Numbered from the stretch's first letter, positions 1 through 6,717 are shown. The stretch is DNA of 7,472 bases from a bacterium (GCA_030672255.1 DAOVGU010000129.1:1-7472); one strand, 5' to 3'. A program made the numbers and translations. The notes: generated from the letters alone by a model not told the origin.

Positions 1-999
1 AGAATGATTTTAGAAAAGCATAAAGAAAAATTACAATTTGATAAGCAGATTTGTCAAGGAGCAAATTTAAAAGATATAGACGAAGAGAAGGTAAAGTGGT
101 TTGTAGAGGAAGCAAGAAAGCAGAGGGGAACAAAAATTGAAAAGGTGATATCTGTAAGAGAGCTTTTAATGAGATTGAAGTTATTACGAAACAACAAATT
201 TACGAATACGGCTATTCTTCTATTTGGAAAAGACCCTCAGAAATTCTTTTCACAGACAGAGGTCAGATGTGCCCGCTTCAAAGGAATAAAACCGGTTAAG
301 CCATTTATAGATATGAAAGTTTTTGGTGGGAATATAATTGATCAAGTAAATAAGGCAAAAAACTTTGTTTTGGAACATACTCCTATGGCTGCATGGCTCA
401 CTCCTAAAGAAATCCAGAGAAAAGAAAAGTATGACTACCCACCCGATGCAATAAGGGAAGCAATTGTCAATGCTATCTGCCATAGGAACTATTCCTCCAC
501 TGCCAATGTTCAAATAAGAATATTCAACGATAGAATAGAAATCTGGAATCCTGGTCAGCTCCCAGAAGGCTGGACCGTAGAGAAATTAAAACAGAAGCAC
601 GAATCCATACCAAAGAATCCATTGATCGCTGACCAATTCTTTCTCATTAAGTTTATTGAGAAATGGGGAACAGGGACTAATGATATGATAGATGCATGTC
701 TTGCCTGGGGATTACCTGAGCCTGATTTTGAATACACAGGAACCAGCCTTATAGTCATCTTCAGGAAATCTAAATTGACAGAGGAGTATTTAAAAACTTT
801 GAATCTTAATAATAGACAATTAAAAGCGATAGAATTTCTTAAAGAACACAAAAGAATTACAAGTAAGAAATATGCTGGTTTATTCGGAATAACAGACAGA
901 ACAGCAAGAAACGACTTGCGAGAATTGATAAAGAAAAAGATTGTAAAGAAGAAAGGAATTAGCGACAAGACATCCTATTACATTTTAGCGGAAATTTAG
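1..999 (+). CDS. RecG-like ATP-binding protein (COG2865 type), C-terminal part, 5' end outside window
   Basis: The frame is open from base 1, so the gene almost certainly begins upstream and 332 codons are visible. Numbering from the methionine at base 4, residues 1-130 match the middle of COG2865 proteins, whose missing N-terminus normally carries the AlbA_2/Schlafen-type domain. Residues 143-230 look like the GHKL-type ATPase region (HATPase_c_4): YPPDAIREAIVNAICHRNY has the N-box-like E152/N156/H160, then NPG at 182-184 and a glycine-rich WGTGT at 221-225. Residues 261-318 form a winged helix (ITDRTARNDLRELI is the recognition region). Family members are called ATP-dependent helicase RecG-like or transcriptional regulators; the real substrate is unknown. 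Most have HRDY where this has HRNY. The TAG stop falls inside an 11-bp tandem repeat, so the C-terminus is set by repeat number. A convergent comM fragment follows 50 bases later. Family assignment is firm; biochemical role is not. Confidence 0.88.
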   Translation, partial: RMILEKHKEKLQFDKQICQGANLKDIDEEKVKWFVEEARKQRGTKIEKVISVRELLMRLKLLRNNKFTNTAILLFGKDPQKFFSQTEVRCARFKGIKPVKPFIDMKVFGGNIIDQVNKAKNFVLEHTPMAAWLTPKEIQRKEKYDYPPDAIREAIVNAICHRNYSSTANVQIRIFNDRIEIWNPGQLPEGWTVEKLKQKHESIPKNPLIADQFFLIKFIEKWGTGTNDMIDACLAWGLPEPDFEYTGTSLIVIFRKSKLTEEYLKTLNLNNRQLKAIEFLKEHKRITSKKYAGLFGITDRTARNDLRELIKKKIVKKKGISDKTSYYILAEI

Positions 1000-1016
1000 C
1001 GGAAATTTAGCGGAAA
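984..1016. repeat. Three perfect tandem copies of an 11-bp unit
   Basis: The unit TTTAGCGGAAA occurs at 984-994, 995-1005 and 1006-1016 without a mismatch. The ATPase stop codon TAG (997-999) lies in the second unit. The related sequence at 2386-2396 has one unit only. The difference of 22 bases is not a multiple of three, so it changes the reading frame at the end of the ATPase gene. The array looks like slippage or local amplification; no function is evident. Confidence 0.9.
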
Positions 1017-1049
1017 AAATTTCTGAAAGAGGAAAAGAAAGTTTTGTAT

Positions 1050-1535
1050 TCATACCTCCAGCCTCTTATCCAGACTCCGATACTGAATTGCTTCAGAGAT
1101 GTGAGGAGTCTCGATTGAAGAAGAACCTTCCAGGTCGGCAATGGTTCGGGATACTTTAAGAATCTTATCGTAGGCGCGGGCAGACATACCAAGTTTATCG
1201 ATCGCTAAACCCAAGAGGGTTTTGGATTCTTCATTGATAGAGCAGTATTTCTTAATCTGGGACTTATCCATCCGGGAATTACAGTAGATGCCGTCTCCCT
1301 TAAAGCGCTCTAACTGAATATCTCTGGCTTTATTAACCCTTTCCCTGATAATTGCAGAACTCTCTCCTTTCTTTTCTTCACTGGACATCACGGAGAAGGA
1401 TATCCCGGGGACCTCAACTTGTAAATCTATCCTATCTAAAAGAGGACCGGAGAGCTTAGCACGATATTTCTGAATCTGATAAGGAGTGCAGGTGCATTCA
1501 TGCTTGGGATCGGTATAAAATCCACAGGGACAGCC
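1050..1535 (-). pseudogene. 5'-truncated comM/yifB (Mg-chelatase-like AAA+), C-terminal fragment, copy 1
   Basis: Reading leftward, recognisable ComM sequence begins at GCPCGFYTDPKHECTCT and runs through KLSGPLLDRIDLQVEVP to the Mg_chelatase_C domain, ending RSLDKRLEV with a TGA at 1050-1052. About 160 residues of a protein normally near 500 remain. The N-terminal Lon-like domain and the AAA+ Walker A and B motifs are absent. The C-terminal lid with the SARAY arginine is intact. The usual AAMNPCPCG is replaced by SVSQGCPCG, and sequence beyond it has no ComM similarity. The frame stays open to about 1587 but has no start with a ribosome site; an internal GTG-ATG (1391-1386) could at best give 112-113 residues. 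ComM is a hexameric branch-migration helicase used in natural transformation; this remnant could not do that alone. Probably a pseudogene, though its divergence pattern (see findings) suggests past selection. Confidence 0.85.
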
Positions 1536-1633
1536 CTGCGAAACACTTCTGCAAACAAAATAAGATTCTGGTCTACACCATCTCTAAGCCTACGAATAAA
1601 AGACAGGGGTAAGTTAACAGAAGGCTATAGTAA

Positions 1634-2023
1634 TCAAAGTGGTGTTGCCTCAATGACCTTTTCTTTGTCGTTAAAGCAAATTTTGAATTTTTCAAAGAAA
1701 CTAACTCTTCCTAACAGATTGAACCCGACTCCCAAACTTTCCGAGAATCCAAGCAGTGCATTAAACTTAACATTAGCAAATCTAACAGGCAATTGGTGTA
1801 AATACACAGGAATGAGTCCGCCATCGCCCACTTTAACAAATATCTTTCGTCCCTTTCGATAAGTTAGGCCTAAAAGAGCAGCAACATCCGTATGAAAAAT
1901 ACTATAAGTTGCTCCTGAATCTACATAAGCTTCACAAATAACCCATCTTTCTCCTGTCCAGATTCCAAGACTAATTATGGGAGCAAAGATTCCTCGGCTT
2001 ACTTCTATATAAGGAAATCTCAT
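1634..2023 (-). CDS. Retropepsin-like aspartic protease
   Basis: This is a 129-residue single-domain protein. Residues 33-41 read YVDSGATYS, the catalytic Asp-Ser-Gly-Ala flap motif of clan AA proteases (D35). Residues 102-106 read NLLGR, the hydrophobic-hydrophobic-Gly motif that closes the retropepsin fold, followed by a short beta hairpin. One motif per chain at this length implies an active homodimer, as in retroviral proteases. There is no signal peptide or membrane segment, so it should be cytoplasmic. Its ATG overlaps the stop of the upstream DUF5678-type gene by four bases (ATGA, 2020-2023), so the two are probably translationally coupled. Substrate is unknown; the neighbour is a natural candidate for partner or target. 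The stop lies about 100 bases from the truncated comM, with no clear terminator between. Confidence 0.85.
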   Translation of the reverse strand: MRFPYIEVSRGIFAPIISLGIWTGERWVICEAYVDSGATYSIFHTDVAALLGLTYRKGRKIFVKVGDGGLIPVYLHQLPVRFANVKFNALLGFSESLGVGFNLLGRVSFFEKFKICFNDKEKVIEATPL

Positions 2024-2232
2024 AGGGCAGTTAGCAGTTCATCCTTTAATGGAAGGTAGAATATGCCCACTTTCTTATTCTTGGGAATTTTTTTTGTGGA
2101 AGCTTTATAGACCTCCAATCGATTAGTGCCGACAGCCACCACCTTATCATCCACTACAGCTATACATTTACCCGCATATTTCTTCTCAAGTTCTCTGGCA
2201 TGTGTTAGAAAAAAGTCTACTCCTTTAGCCAT
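2020..2232 (-). CDS. Small DUF5678-type protein
   Basis: A 70-residue protein, MAKGVDFFLTHARELEKKYA and on. Two features fit the DUF5678 family: an N-terminal amphipathic helix, then a GKCIAVVDDKVVAVGTN strand pair meaning roughly 'carry, own, show' of a small beta hairpin. I chose the ATG at 2232-2230 because AAGGAG at 2247-2242 lies nine bases upstream; the ATG at 2238 would be only three bases from it, and the TTG at 2250 overlaps no ribosome site. Function is unknown. Genes of this type are often found beside retropepsin-like proteases, as here with a 4-base overlap. That coupling suggests a dedicated pair, perhaps substrate and protease or a toxin-antitoxin-like unit; this is inference. 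The assignment rests on remembered family resemblance. Confidence 0.72.
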   Translation of the reverse strand: MAKGVDFFLTHARELEKKYAGKCIAVVDDKVVAVGTNRLEVYKASTKKIPKNKKVGIFYLPLKDELLTAL

Positions 2233-2241
2233 TTTCATTTT

Positions 2242-2247
2242 CTCCTT
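2242..2247 (-). promoter_or_regulatory. Ribosome binding site that decides the DUF5678 start
   Basis: The minus strand reads AAGGAG here, nine bases before the ATG at 2232 and three before the ATG at 2238. The spacing favours the inner ATG, giving a 70-residue product. Confidence 0.65.
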
Positions 2248-2299
2248 CAAATTCCCTCTCTGTTATACATCTATTCTTCAAAAATTTCTGAACAAAGCT

Positions 2300-2329
2300 A
2301 TTATATCATAAGCCTGTAACCTTTGTCTA
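2300..2329 (-). promoter_or_regulatory. Sigma70-type promoter for the DUF5678-protease operon
   Basis: On the minus strand, TAGACA (2329-2324, five of six to consensus) is separated by 18 bases from a perfect TATAAT (2305-2300). A TG one base before the -10 box makes it an extended -10. Transcription would start near 2293 and leave a leader of about 60 bases before the ribosome site. The placement directly upstream of the two-gene unit supports independent expression of this module. Confidence 0.6.
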
Positions 2330-2353
2330 TTAGTTGTCCAGATTCAATCATAG

Positions 2354-2398
2354 GTAAGAATCGGTGACAAGATATCTTATTACGTTTTAGCGGAAAAA
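2354..2398 (+). pseudogene. Remnant of the C-terminal end of a second RecG-like ATPase gene
   Basis: In one frame these bases read VRIGDKISYYVLAEK, matching the ISDKTSYYILAE end of the ATPase at 955-996 and the usual end of the COG2865 family. A TAG stop precedes it in frame (2351-2353) and no other ATPase sequence is found upstream, so only about 15 codons survive. It marks the left edge of direct-repeat copy 2 and shows that the duplicated unit once included an ATPase gene end. It also lies in the gap upstream of the promoter at 2300-2329. Confidence 0.6.
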
Positions 2399-2426
2399 AT
2401 TTCCGAAAGAGAAAAAAGTTCCGTAT

Positions 2427-2912
2427 TCAAACCTCCAGCCTCCGATCCAAACTCCGATACTGAATTGCCTCGGAGATGTGAGGGGTTTCTATTGAGGAGG
2501 AGTTTTCTAAGTCGGCAATGGTTCGGGAAACTTTTAGAATTTTATCATAGGCTCGGGCACTCATTCCAAGTTTATCTATCGCTAATCCTAAGAGGGCTTT
2601 GGATTCTTCATTGATAAGACAATACTTCTTAATCTGGGACTTATCCATCCGAGAGTTGCAGTAGATGTTATCTTCTTTGAATCTATTTAGTTGAACATCT
2701 CGGGCTTTGTTAACTCTTTCTTTAATTGCTTTAGAAGATTCTCCTTTCTTTTCCTCACTGGACATCTGAGAAAAAGATATTCCTGGCACTTCAATCTGCA
2801 GGTCAATTCTATCTAAAAGGGGACCGGAGAGCTTAGCACGATATTTCTGAATCTGATATGGGGTGCAGGTGCATTCGTGCCTGGGGTCGGTATAGTAGCC
2901 GCAGGGACAGCC
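2427..2912 (-). pseudogene. 5'-truncated comM/yifB, C-terminal fragment, copy 2
   Basis: Reads GCPCGYYTDPRHECTCT, then KLSGPLLDRIDLQ, then the Mg_chelatase_C domain, ending RSLDRRLEV with TGA at 2427-2429. It keeps the SARAY arginine, has no internal stop or frameshift over about 160 codons, and is broken at exactly the same residue as copy 1. Beyond the break the frame reads SVSH and meets a TAA at 2925-2927. As in copy 1, the Lon-like domain and both Walker motifs are missing and no good start is present; a GTG at 2789-2787 would give 120 residues without an obvious ribosome site. Over 113 compared codons it differs from copy 1 at about 11 residues but at about 39 synonymous codons. Probably a pseudogene; a short expressed C-terminal protein cannot be ruled out. 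Confidence 0.85.
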
Positions 2913-2944
2913 ATGCGAAACACTTTAGCAACAAAATATTAATC

Positions 2945-3202
2945 TATGAAATTTCCAGGGAATTTAACCTCTCCAGTATTAAAATCCTGAGTAATCCTCT
3001 TTATCCTAAAAATCCCAGAACATTTGGTGAAAAGCTGAGAAAATGGAGGATGGATAAAGGCTTATTTATCAAGGACCTGGCTAAAATGATTGGTGTTACA
3101 CAGGATACAATTATAAACTGGGAGAAGAGGAATGTAAAGCCGAGCAGGAAGAATTTGAAAAAGATGGCAAAATCTCTTCCCAGAACCTTCAGAGTTGGAT
3201 AA
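2945..3202 (+). CDS. Xre-type helix-turn-helix protein, start uncertain, possibly a remnant
   Basis: The frame contains a clear HTH_3 domain at about 3011-3160: RTFGEKLRKWRMDKGLFIKD, then LAKMIGVTQDTIINWEKRNVKPS. The preceding YPKNP is typical of a family of short (70-90 residue) HTH proteins in which this phrase lies near the start. No ATG, GTG or TTG with a ribosome site opens the frame in the right place. The frame is open back to an ATG at 2858, but that stretch lies antisense to comM inside the direct repeat and is unlikely to be native. I give 2945 as the edge of non-repeat sequence, not as a start codon. The end MAKSLPRTFRVG also departs from the usual FLGY-like finish. It may be a DNA-binding regulator whose 5' end was lost when the repeat was placed. 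It converges on the efflux operon, ending 12 bases from it. Confidence 0.55.
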   Translation, partial: YEISREFNLSSIKILSNPLYPKNPRTFGEKLRKWRMDKGLFIKDLAKMIGVTQDTIINWEKRNVKPSRKNLKKMAKSLPRTFRVG

Positions 3203-3214
3203 TGTCCAATTTTC
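3193..3214 (+). terminator. Weak hairpin at the convergent junction
   Basis: AGTTGGA (3193-3199) can pair with TCCAATT (3205-3211) around a TAATG loop, with one G-T pair, followed by TTTC. It overlaps the stop codon of the HTH frame. The stem is short and A+T-rich and the T run is poor, so it is a tentative call. On the minus strand no T run follows, so it does not explain termination of the efflux operon. Confidence 0.25.
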
Positions 3215-3505
3215 TCAAGTAATTTCCTCTAAAGGCCAGACAAAGGCTTTGATACCTTCCTTACCAAGCCTCTGGCGAAGTTTCTTCACTTGGGTAAAGA
3301 TTTGGTCTTTTTTATTATCTTCTACAGCGATGACAAGGAGGGTATTAGTCCCAGGCCAGATGTGGGAATCAAGATGGGGGCCGCTGGTCTTGCCTTCACC
3401 TAACACCCTGGGCAGCTTAGTATAACCAGAAACCTCTACCTCCTTCAAAGCTTTCATTACCTCCTCATCAATGGCCACGTTGTAGGATATCAGAATCAGT
3501 TTCAT
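3215..3505 (-). CDS. PG0541-family transporter-associated protein (PII-like)
   Basis: A 96-residue cytoplasmic protein beginning MKLILISYNVAIDEEVMKAL. The alternation of short strands and helices (strand 2-7, helix 13-22, strand 57-63, helix 67-81, strand 86-91) fits a ferredoxin-like PII fold. The central loop with SGPHLDSHIWPGTN (residues 41-54) is the hallmark I recognise from the PG0541 transporter-associated family, whose members sit next to RND permeases. The likely role is a small trimeric sensor or regulator of the pump, inferred from PII-type folds; the ligand is unknown. Its ATG overlaps the TGA of the permease by four bases (3502-3505), making it the last gene of the adaptor-permease-PII-like operon and probably dependent on ribosomes finishing the permease. 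The in-frame stop in the permease would therefore be expected to lower its expression. Confidence 0.82.
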   Translation of the reverse strand: MKLILISYNVAIDEEVMKALKEVEVSGYTKLPRVLGEGKTSGPHLDSHIWPGTNTLLVIAVEDNKKDQIFTQVKKLRQRLGKEGIKAFVWPLEEIT

Positions 3506-6500
3506 TTCTTCAATCCTTTACTACCTATTAACTCCTCTAATTCATTGAGCCGCTTTATTAACTTTTTTATCTGGCGGAGATTCAACCTATTCCTTATACT
3601 TACCTCTCTCAACTTCCTTATATTTCTTTTCTTTAGCCTCTCCTCGAATAGGGAATAGACGACGGGGACGATAATTAGGGTCACCAAAGTTTATACAAGC
3701 AATCCACCGATCACCGTACCCCCTAAGGGCATCCATATCTCAGAGCCTTCTCCTCGAATCAGGACTAACGGCATCATCCCAAAAATAGCGCTGAGTGAAG
3801 TCATTAAGACCGGTCTGAGTCTGTGCTGACCCGCGGTTCGGATGGCTTCAAATAAGTTGAGTCCCCGGGCACGTAAGATGTTTGTATAATCAACCAGAAC
3901 AATACCATTGTTGACCACAATTCCCATCAGCATAATCAATCCAATAAAAGAGATGATAGACAAAGTAGTTCCTGTGAGAAGCAAAAACCAGATCACTCCC
4001 ACAAAGGCAAAGGGCACAGAGAACATAATAACAAAGGGGTCCAAGAGCGATTCAAATTGAGAGGCCATAACCATATAGACCAGGAAAATGCCCAGAATTA
4101 GGAGCATGACTAAGTCCCTGAAAGCCTTCCTCTGTTCCTTTACCTCACCGCCAAAGCCCACCGAGATACCTTCTGGTATATCTATCCTGGCGAGTTCTAA
4201 CTTTATATCACTAGCTATCTGACCCAATGGACGGCCATATGTCCCGGCTTCAACCTTAACGATTCGCTCTTGTTCCTTTCTTTCAATTTCCAGAGGTTCA
4301 AGTTCCTCGGTAATAGTAGCGATATTCTTTAACTTGATGGGTTTGCCGGTAAAGGAGGTGATGGTGACATTCTCTATGTCAGGGATGACCCGGCGACTCT
4401 CTTCCTTCAATCGGACGAAGATGTCATATTCCTCATCAGCCTCCCGAAACTTTGTAGCCTCCTTCCCATAAAAGTGAGTCCTCAGAGTATCGGCGATCTG
4501 GGCCATATTAAGCCCCAGGTCAGAGGCCTTTTTCCTATCCACCTTAACCCGAAGTTCGGCCCTTCCCGGATCCCTGCTTATCTTGACATCTACCGTACCC
4601 GGGGTAACCTCAACTATTTTCTTTATCCTGACAGCCAGCTCATTGGTCTCTTCCAGACTATGCCCAATTATCTCAATAGAGATGGGTTTGGCTCCGGCAA
4701 AGAGTAGTTGTGCTATAGTAGCGCCTGCCCTTATATCCATCTTACTAATCCCTGGGATGCGGGATACCTTCTCCCTTATTACCTTGCCAATCTCTTTAAC
4801 GGATCTCCTACGCTCACCCTTTCTGACTAACTTTGCAAGCATCTGACCCACATTCGAGCCTTCTTTAAACCCCATAGTCTCTGCATGACCTTCTTCTGAC
4901 CGTCCACAAAAACCAGTCATACCTTCTATCTCGGGGGCATTTTCTTTAAGTATTTTCTCAATCTCCCGAGTGACTCTATCCGTCTCCTCTACTCTGGTAC
5001 CAACAGGAAGTTCCACAGTTATGCCTAACTCTCCAGAATCTATTTCAGGGATAAACTCAGTACCGATCATAGGGATCAAGGCTAAACTTGAGACAAAGAC
5101 GAGGATAACAATACCTAAGGTCCTCTTACGGTGACCGAGGGTCCAGCCCAGGAGCTTTTTATATCTTAACTCTACATATTTAAACCAACGTTCGCTTAAT
5201 TTGTAGAAGCGTTTGCCAAATCGTGGCTTAGGATTGGAAGAAGAGGTGCTCTTCAGCAGGCGAGAAGAGAGCATAGGGATGAGGGTGAGGGCGGTAAAGA
5301 GGGAAGCGAGGATGGTAATACTAATTACAAAGGCTAACTGTTTAAACATCACCCCCACGATTCCTCCCAGAAACATCAAGGGGACGAAGATTACTATGGT
5401 AGTGAAGGCTGCTGCCGTAACAGCCAATCCCACCTCTGAGGGGGCAAAGATAGAGGCCTCACTTAATTTCTCTCCTCTATCCCTGTGCCTGGTGATATTA
5501 TCTAAGATGACCACAGCGTTATCTACTACCATGCCTACGGCAATGGCTAAGCTGACCAGAGACATCACATTGATGGTATATCCACACAGATACAAGAAGA
5601 TGAAGCCTATAATCAAAGAGAAAGGAATAGTTAATGCTATGATTAAGGTGGAACTTAACTGGCGAAGAAAGAACAGGGTAACCAGGATAACGAATATCCC
5701 ACCCCATATTACAGATTGCCTTAAGTTATTAATGGTCGAGACTATGAGTTCAGAGGAATCTATTATGGGGATAATCTCGATATCTTCGGGAAGGGTCTTT
5801 TCTATTCTTTTGAGTTTTTCCTTAACTGCTCTGGTAATGTTCACGGTATTGCCACCGGTCATCTTCTGGACCATAAGGAGCAATCCATATTCCCTATTGG
5901 TTCGGGAGATCATGGTCTGTTCCTTGAAGCTATCCTCTACCCTGGCTATGTCCTTAAGATAAATCAGGACGTCCTCGTACTTGCTAATGACTACATCTCC
6001 TATTTCATCCGGGGTCTCGAACTCACCAGGGACCCTAATGTTATATTCTGCCTTTCCTAATTTGAGGCTTCCGGCAGGAAGGGTTATATTCTCTCTGGCC
6101 AGAATCTGGACCACTTGCTGGATAGGTATGCGAAAGGCCTCCAGCCTCTCTCTATCAAAGTAGACGTTAATCTGTCTCTCCAGGCCAGCCATTATCTTGA
6201 CCGAACCTACTCCAGGAACTGTTTTTAAGGGATCAACAACCCGGTCATCAATGATATCGTACAATTTAAGGTAGCTCTCCCTGGCTTTTACCCCGCATAT
6301 CAGGATGGGCATTATAGCGGTATTAAACTTAAAGATCATAGGCTCCTTTATATCGTCGGGCAAGTCTTTTTTGGCAAATTCAAGCTTATCTCGGATATCA
6401 TTAGAGGCCTCATTTAGGTCTGTCCCCCATTCAAATTCACAGGTTACAATAGAAAGGTTTTCCTTGGATTTGGATTTTATCTCATCAAGGTTGTTGACGA

Positions 6501-6717
6501 TGGAAAGGTTATCTTCGATATATTTGGTAACCTTTGTTTCCACATCAGTAGCGCCTGCTCCCGGATATATGGTTATAACACTAATTGCCGGTGGTTCTAT
6601 CTCAGGCATAAGGTCTACAGGAAGTCGAACAAGGCACATTACCCCTAAAATAAAGATACCCAAAAATAACATTGTTACTGTGGTGGGCCGCTTAACTCCG
6701 AATTCAGGCAACCTCAT
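3502..6717 (-). pseudogene. RND efflux permease (AcrB/HAE-like) interrupted by an in-frame TAA in the last helix
   Basis: Inner-membrane proton-driven exporter subunit. The first segment encodes 1008 residues; the frame resumes after TAA (3691-3693) for 62 more to a TGA at 3502, total about 1071, normal for the family. Layout: TM1 about 13-31, first periplasmic domain 32-335, TM2-TM6 337-485, TM7 533-550, second periplasmic domain 551-865, TM8-TM11 868-987, TM12 from 997. The stop follows GGTVIGGLLV and precedes TLVTLIIVPVVYSLF; the family reads GGLLVSTLVTL, so TAA stands in place of serine (TCA by one change). TM4 has VGMVVDNAVV (D399, N400); TM10 has IVVNNGIVLV where AcrB has its lysine. 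It starts at 6717 with ATGA overlap to the adaptor. Substrate not predictable; HAE-like rather than metal (CzcA) type. The stop may be a real nonsense mutation or an assembly error. Confidence 0.9.
3691..3693 (-). other. In-frame TAA stop codon within TM12 of the RND permease
   Basis: On the minus strand the codons read CTT GTA TAA ACT TTG GTG ACC. The frame is undisturbed on both sides, so this is a substitution-type interruption, not a frameshift. The expected codon is serine; TCA to TAA is one base. Re-initiation at the TTG or GTG just downstream has no ribosome site and would yield only the membrane end and a charged tail. Confidence 0.88.

Larger units (their letters stand above)
964..1566. 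repeat. Direct repeat, copy 1 (ATPase gene end + truncated comM)
   Basis: This segment matches 2366-2945 in the same orientation. The match starts in the last codons of the ATPase gene (GACAAGA at 964 and 2366), runs through the whole comM fragment, and continues about 30 bases beyond the comM break (GCGAAACACTT then a CAAACAAAATA-like stretch) before similarity fades. Hand comparison over the comM part gives roughly 80% identical bases. Apart from the two extra 11-bp units and a 3-base difference near 1035, the copies align without gaps. No terminal inverted repeats, transposase or clear target duplication were seen. Confidence 0.82.
2354..2945. repeat. Direct repeat, copy 2 (ATPase gene end + truncated comM)
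   Basis: Same orientation and content as 964-1566, about 1.4 kb away. It has one TTTAGCGGAAA unit (2386-2396) where copy 1 has three. Similarity extends beyond the comM break through GCGAAACACTT and an AACAAAATA stretch, then stops near 2940-2945, where an unrelated helix-turn-helix frame begins. The two copies enclose the DUF5678-protease operon, so recombination between them could remove it. Confidence 0.82.

Noticed and set aside
984..1016. Start of a CRISPR array
   Set aside because: The units are 11 bp and directly adjacent, with no spacers.
1000..1161. Possible 50-codon extension of the ATPase in the one-unit repeat frame
   Set aside because: The extension is antisense to conserved comM codons and resembles nothing; the family normally ends near the YYIL motif.
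1587..1633. Terminator hairpin after the protease gene
   Set aside because: Only a 5-bp AGCCT/AGGCT pairing with a loop near 30 bases and no T run was found.
1500..1862. 120-codon plus-strand open frame
   Set aside because: It overlaps the protease gene and the comM fragment in antisense and resembles no protein family I know.
964..2945. Composite transposon flanked by insertion sequences
   Set aside because: The repeats encode no transposase and show no terminal inverted repeats; they carry only gene ends and a comM fragment.
3502..3687. Separate small gene after the permease stop
   Set aside because: It is in the same frame as the permease and encodes the rest of TM12 and the normal tail; no ribosome site precedes its TTG/GTG.
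3691..3693. TAA read as a sense codon by an altered genetic code
   Set aside because: No other in-frame TAA occurs in the long genes here (over 1600 codons), which would be unlikely if TAA were an ordinary serine codon.
5213..5962. 249-codon plus-strand open frame
   Set aside because: It is antisense to the conserved permease, lacks recognisable domains and has a composition typical of a shadow frame.
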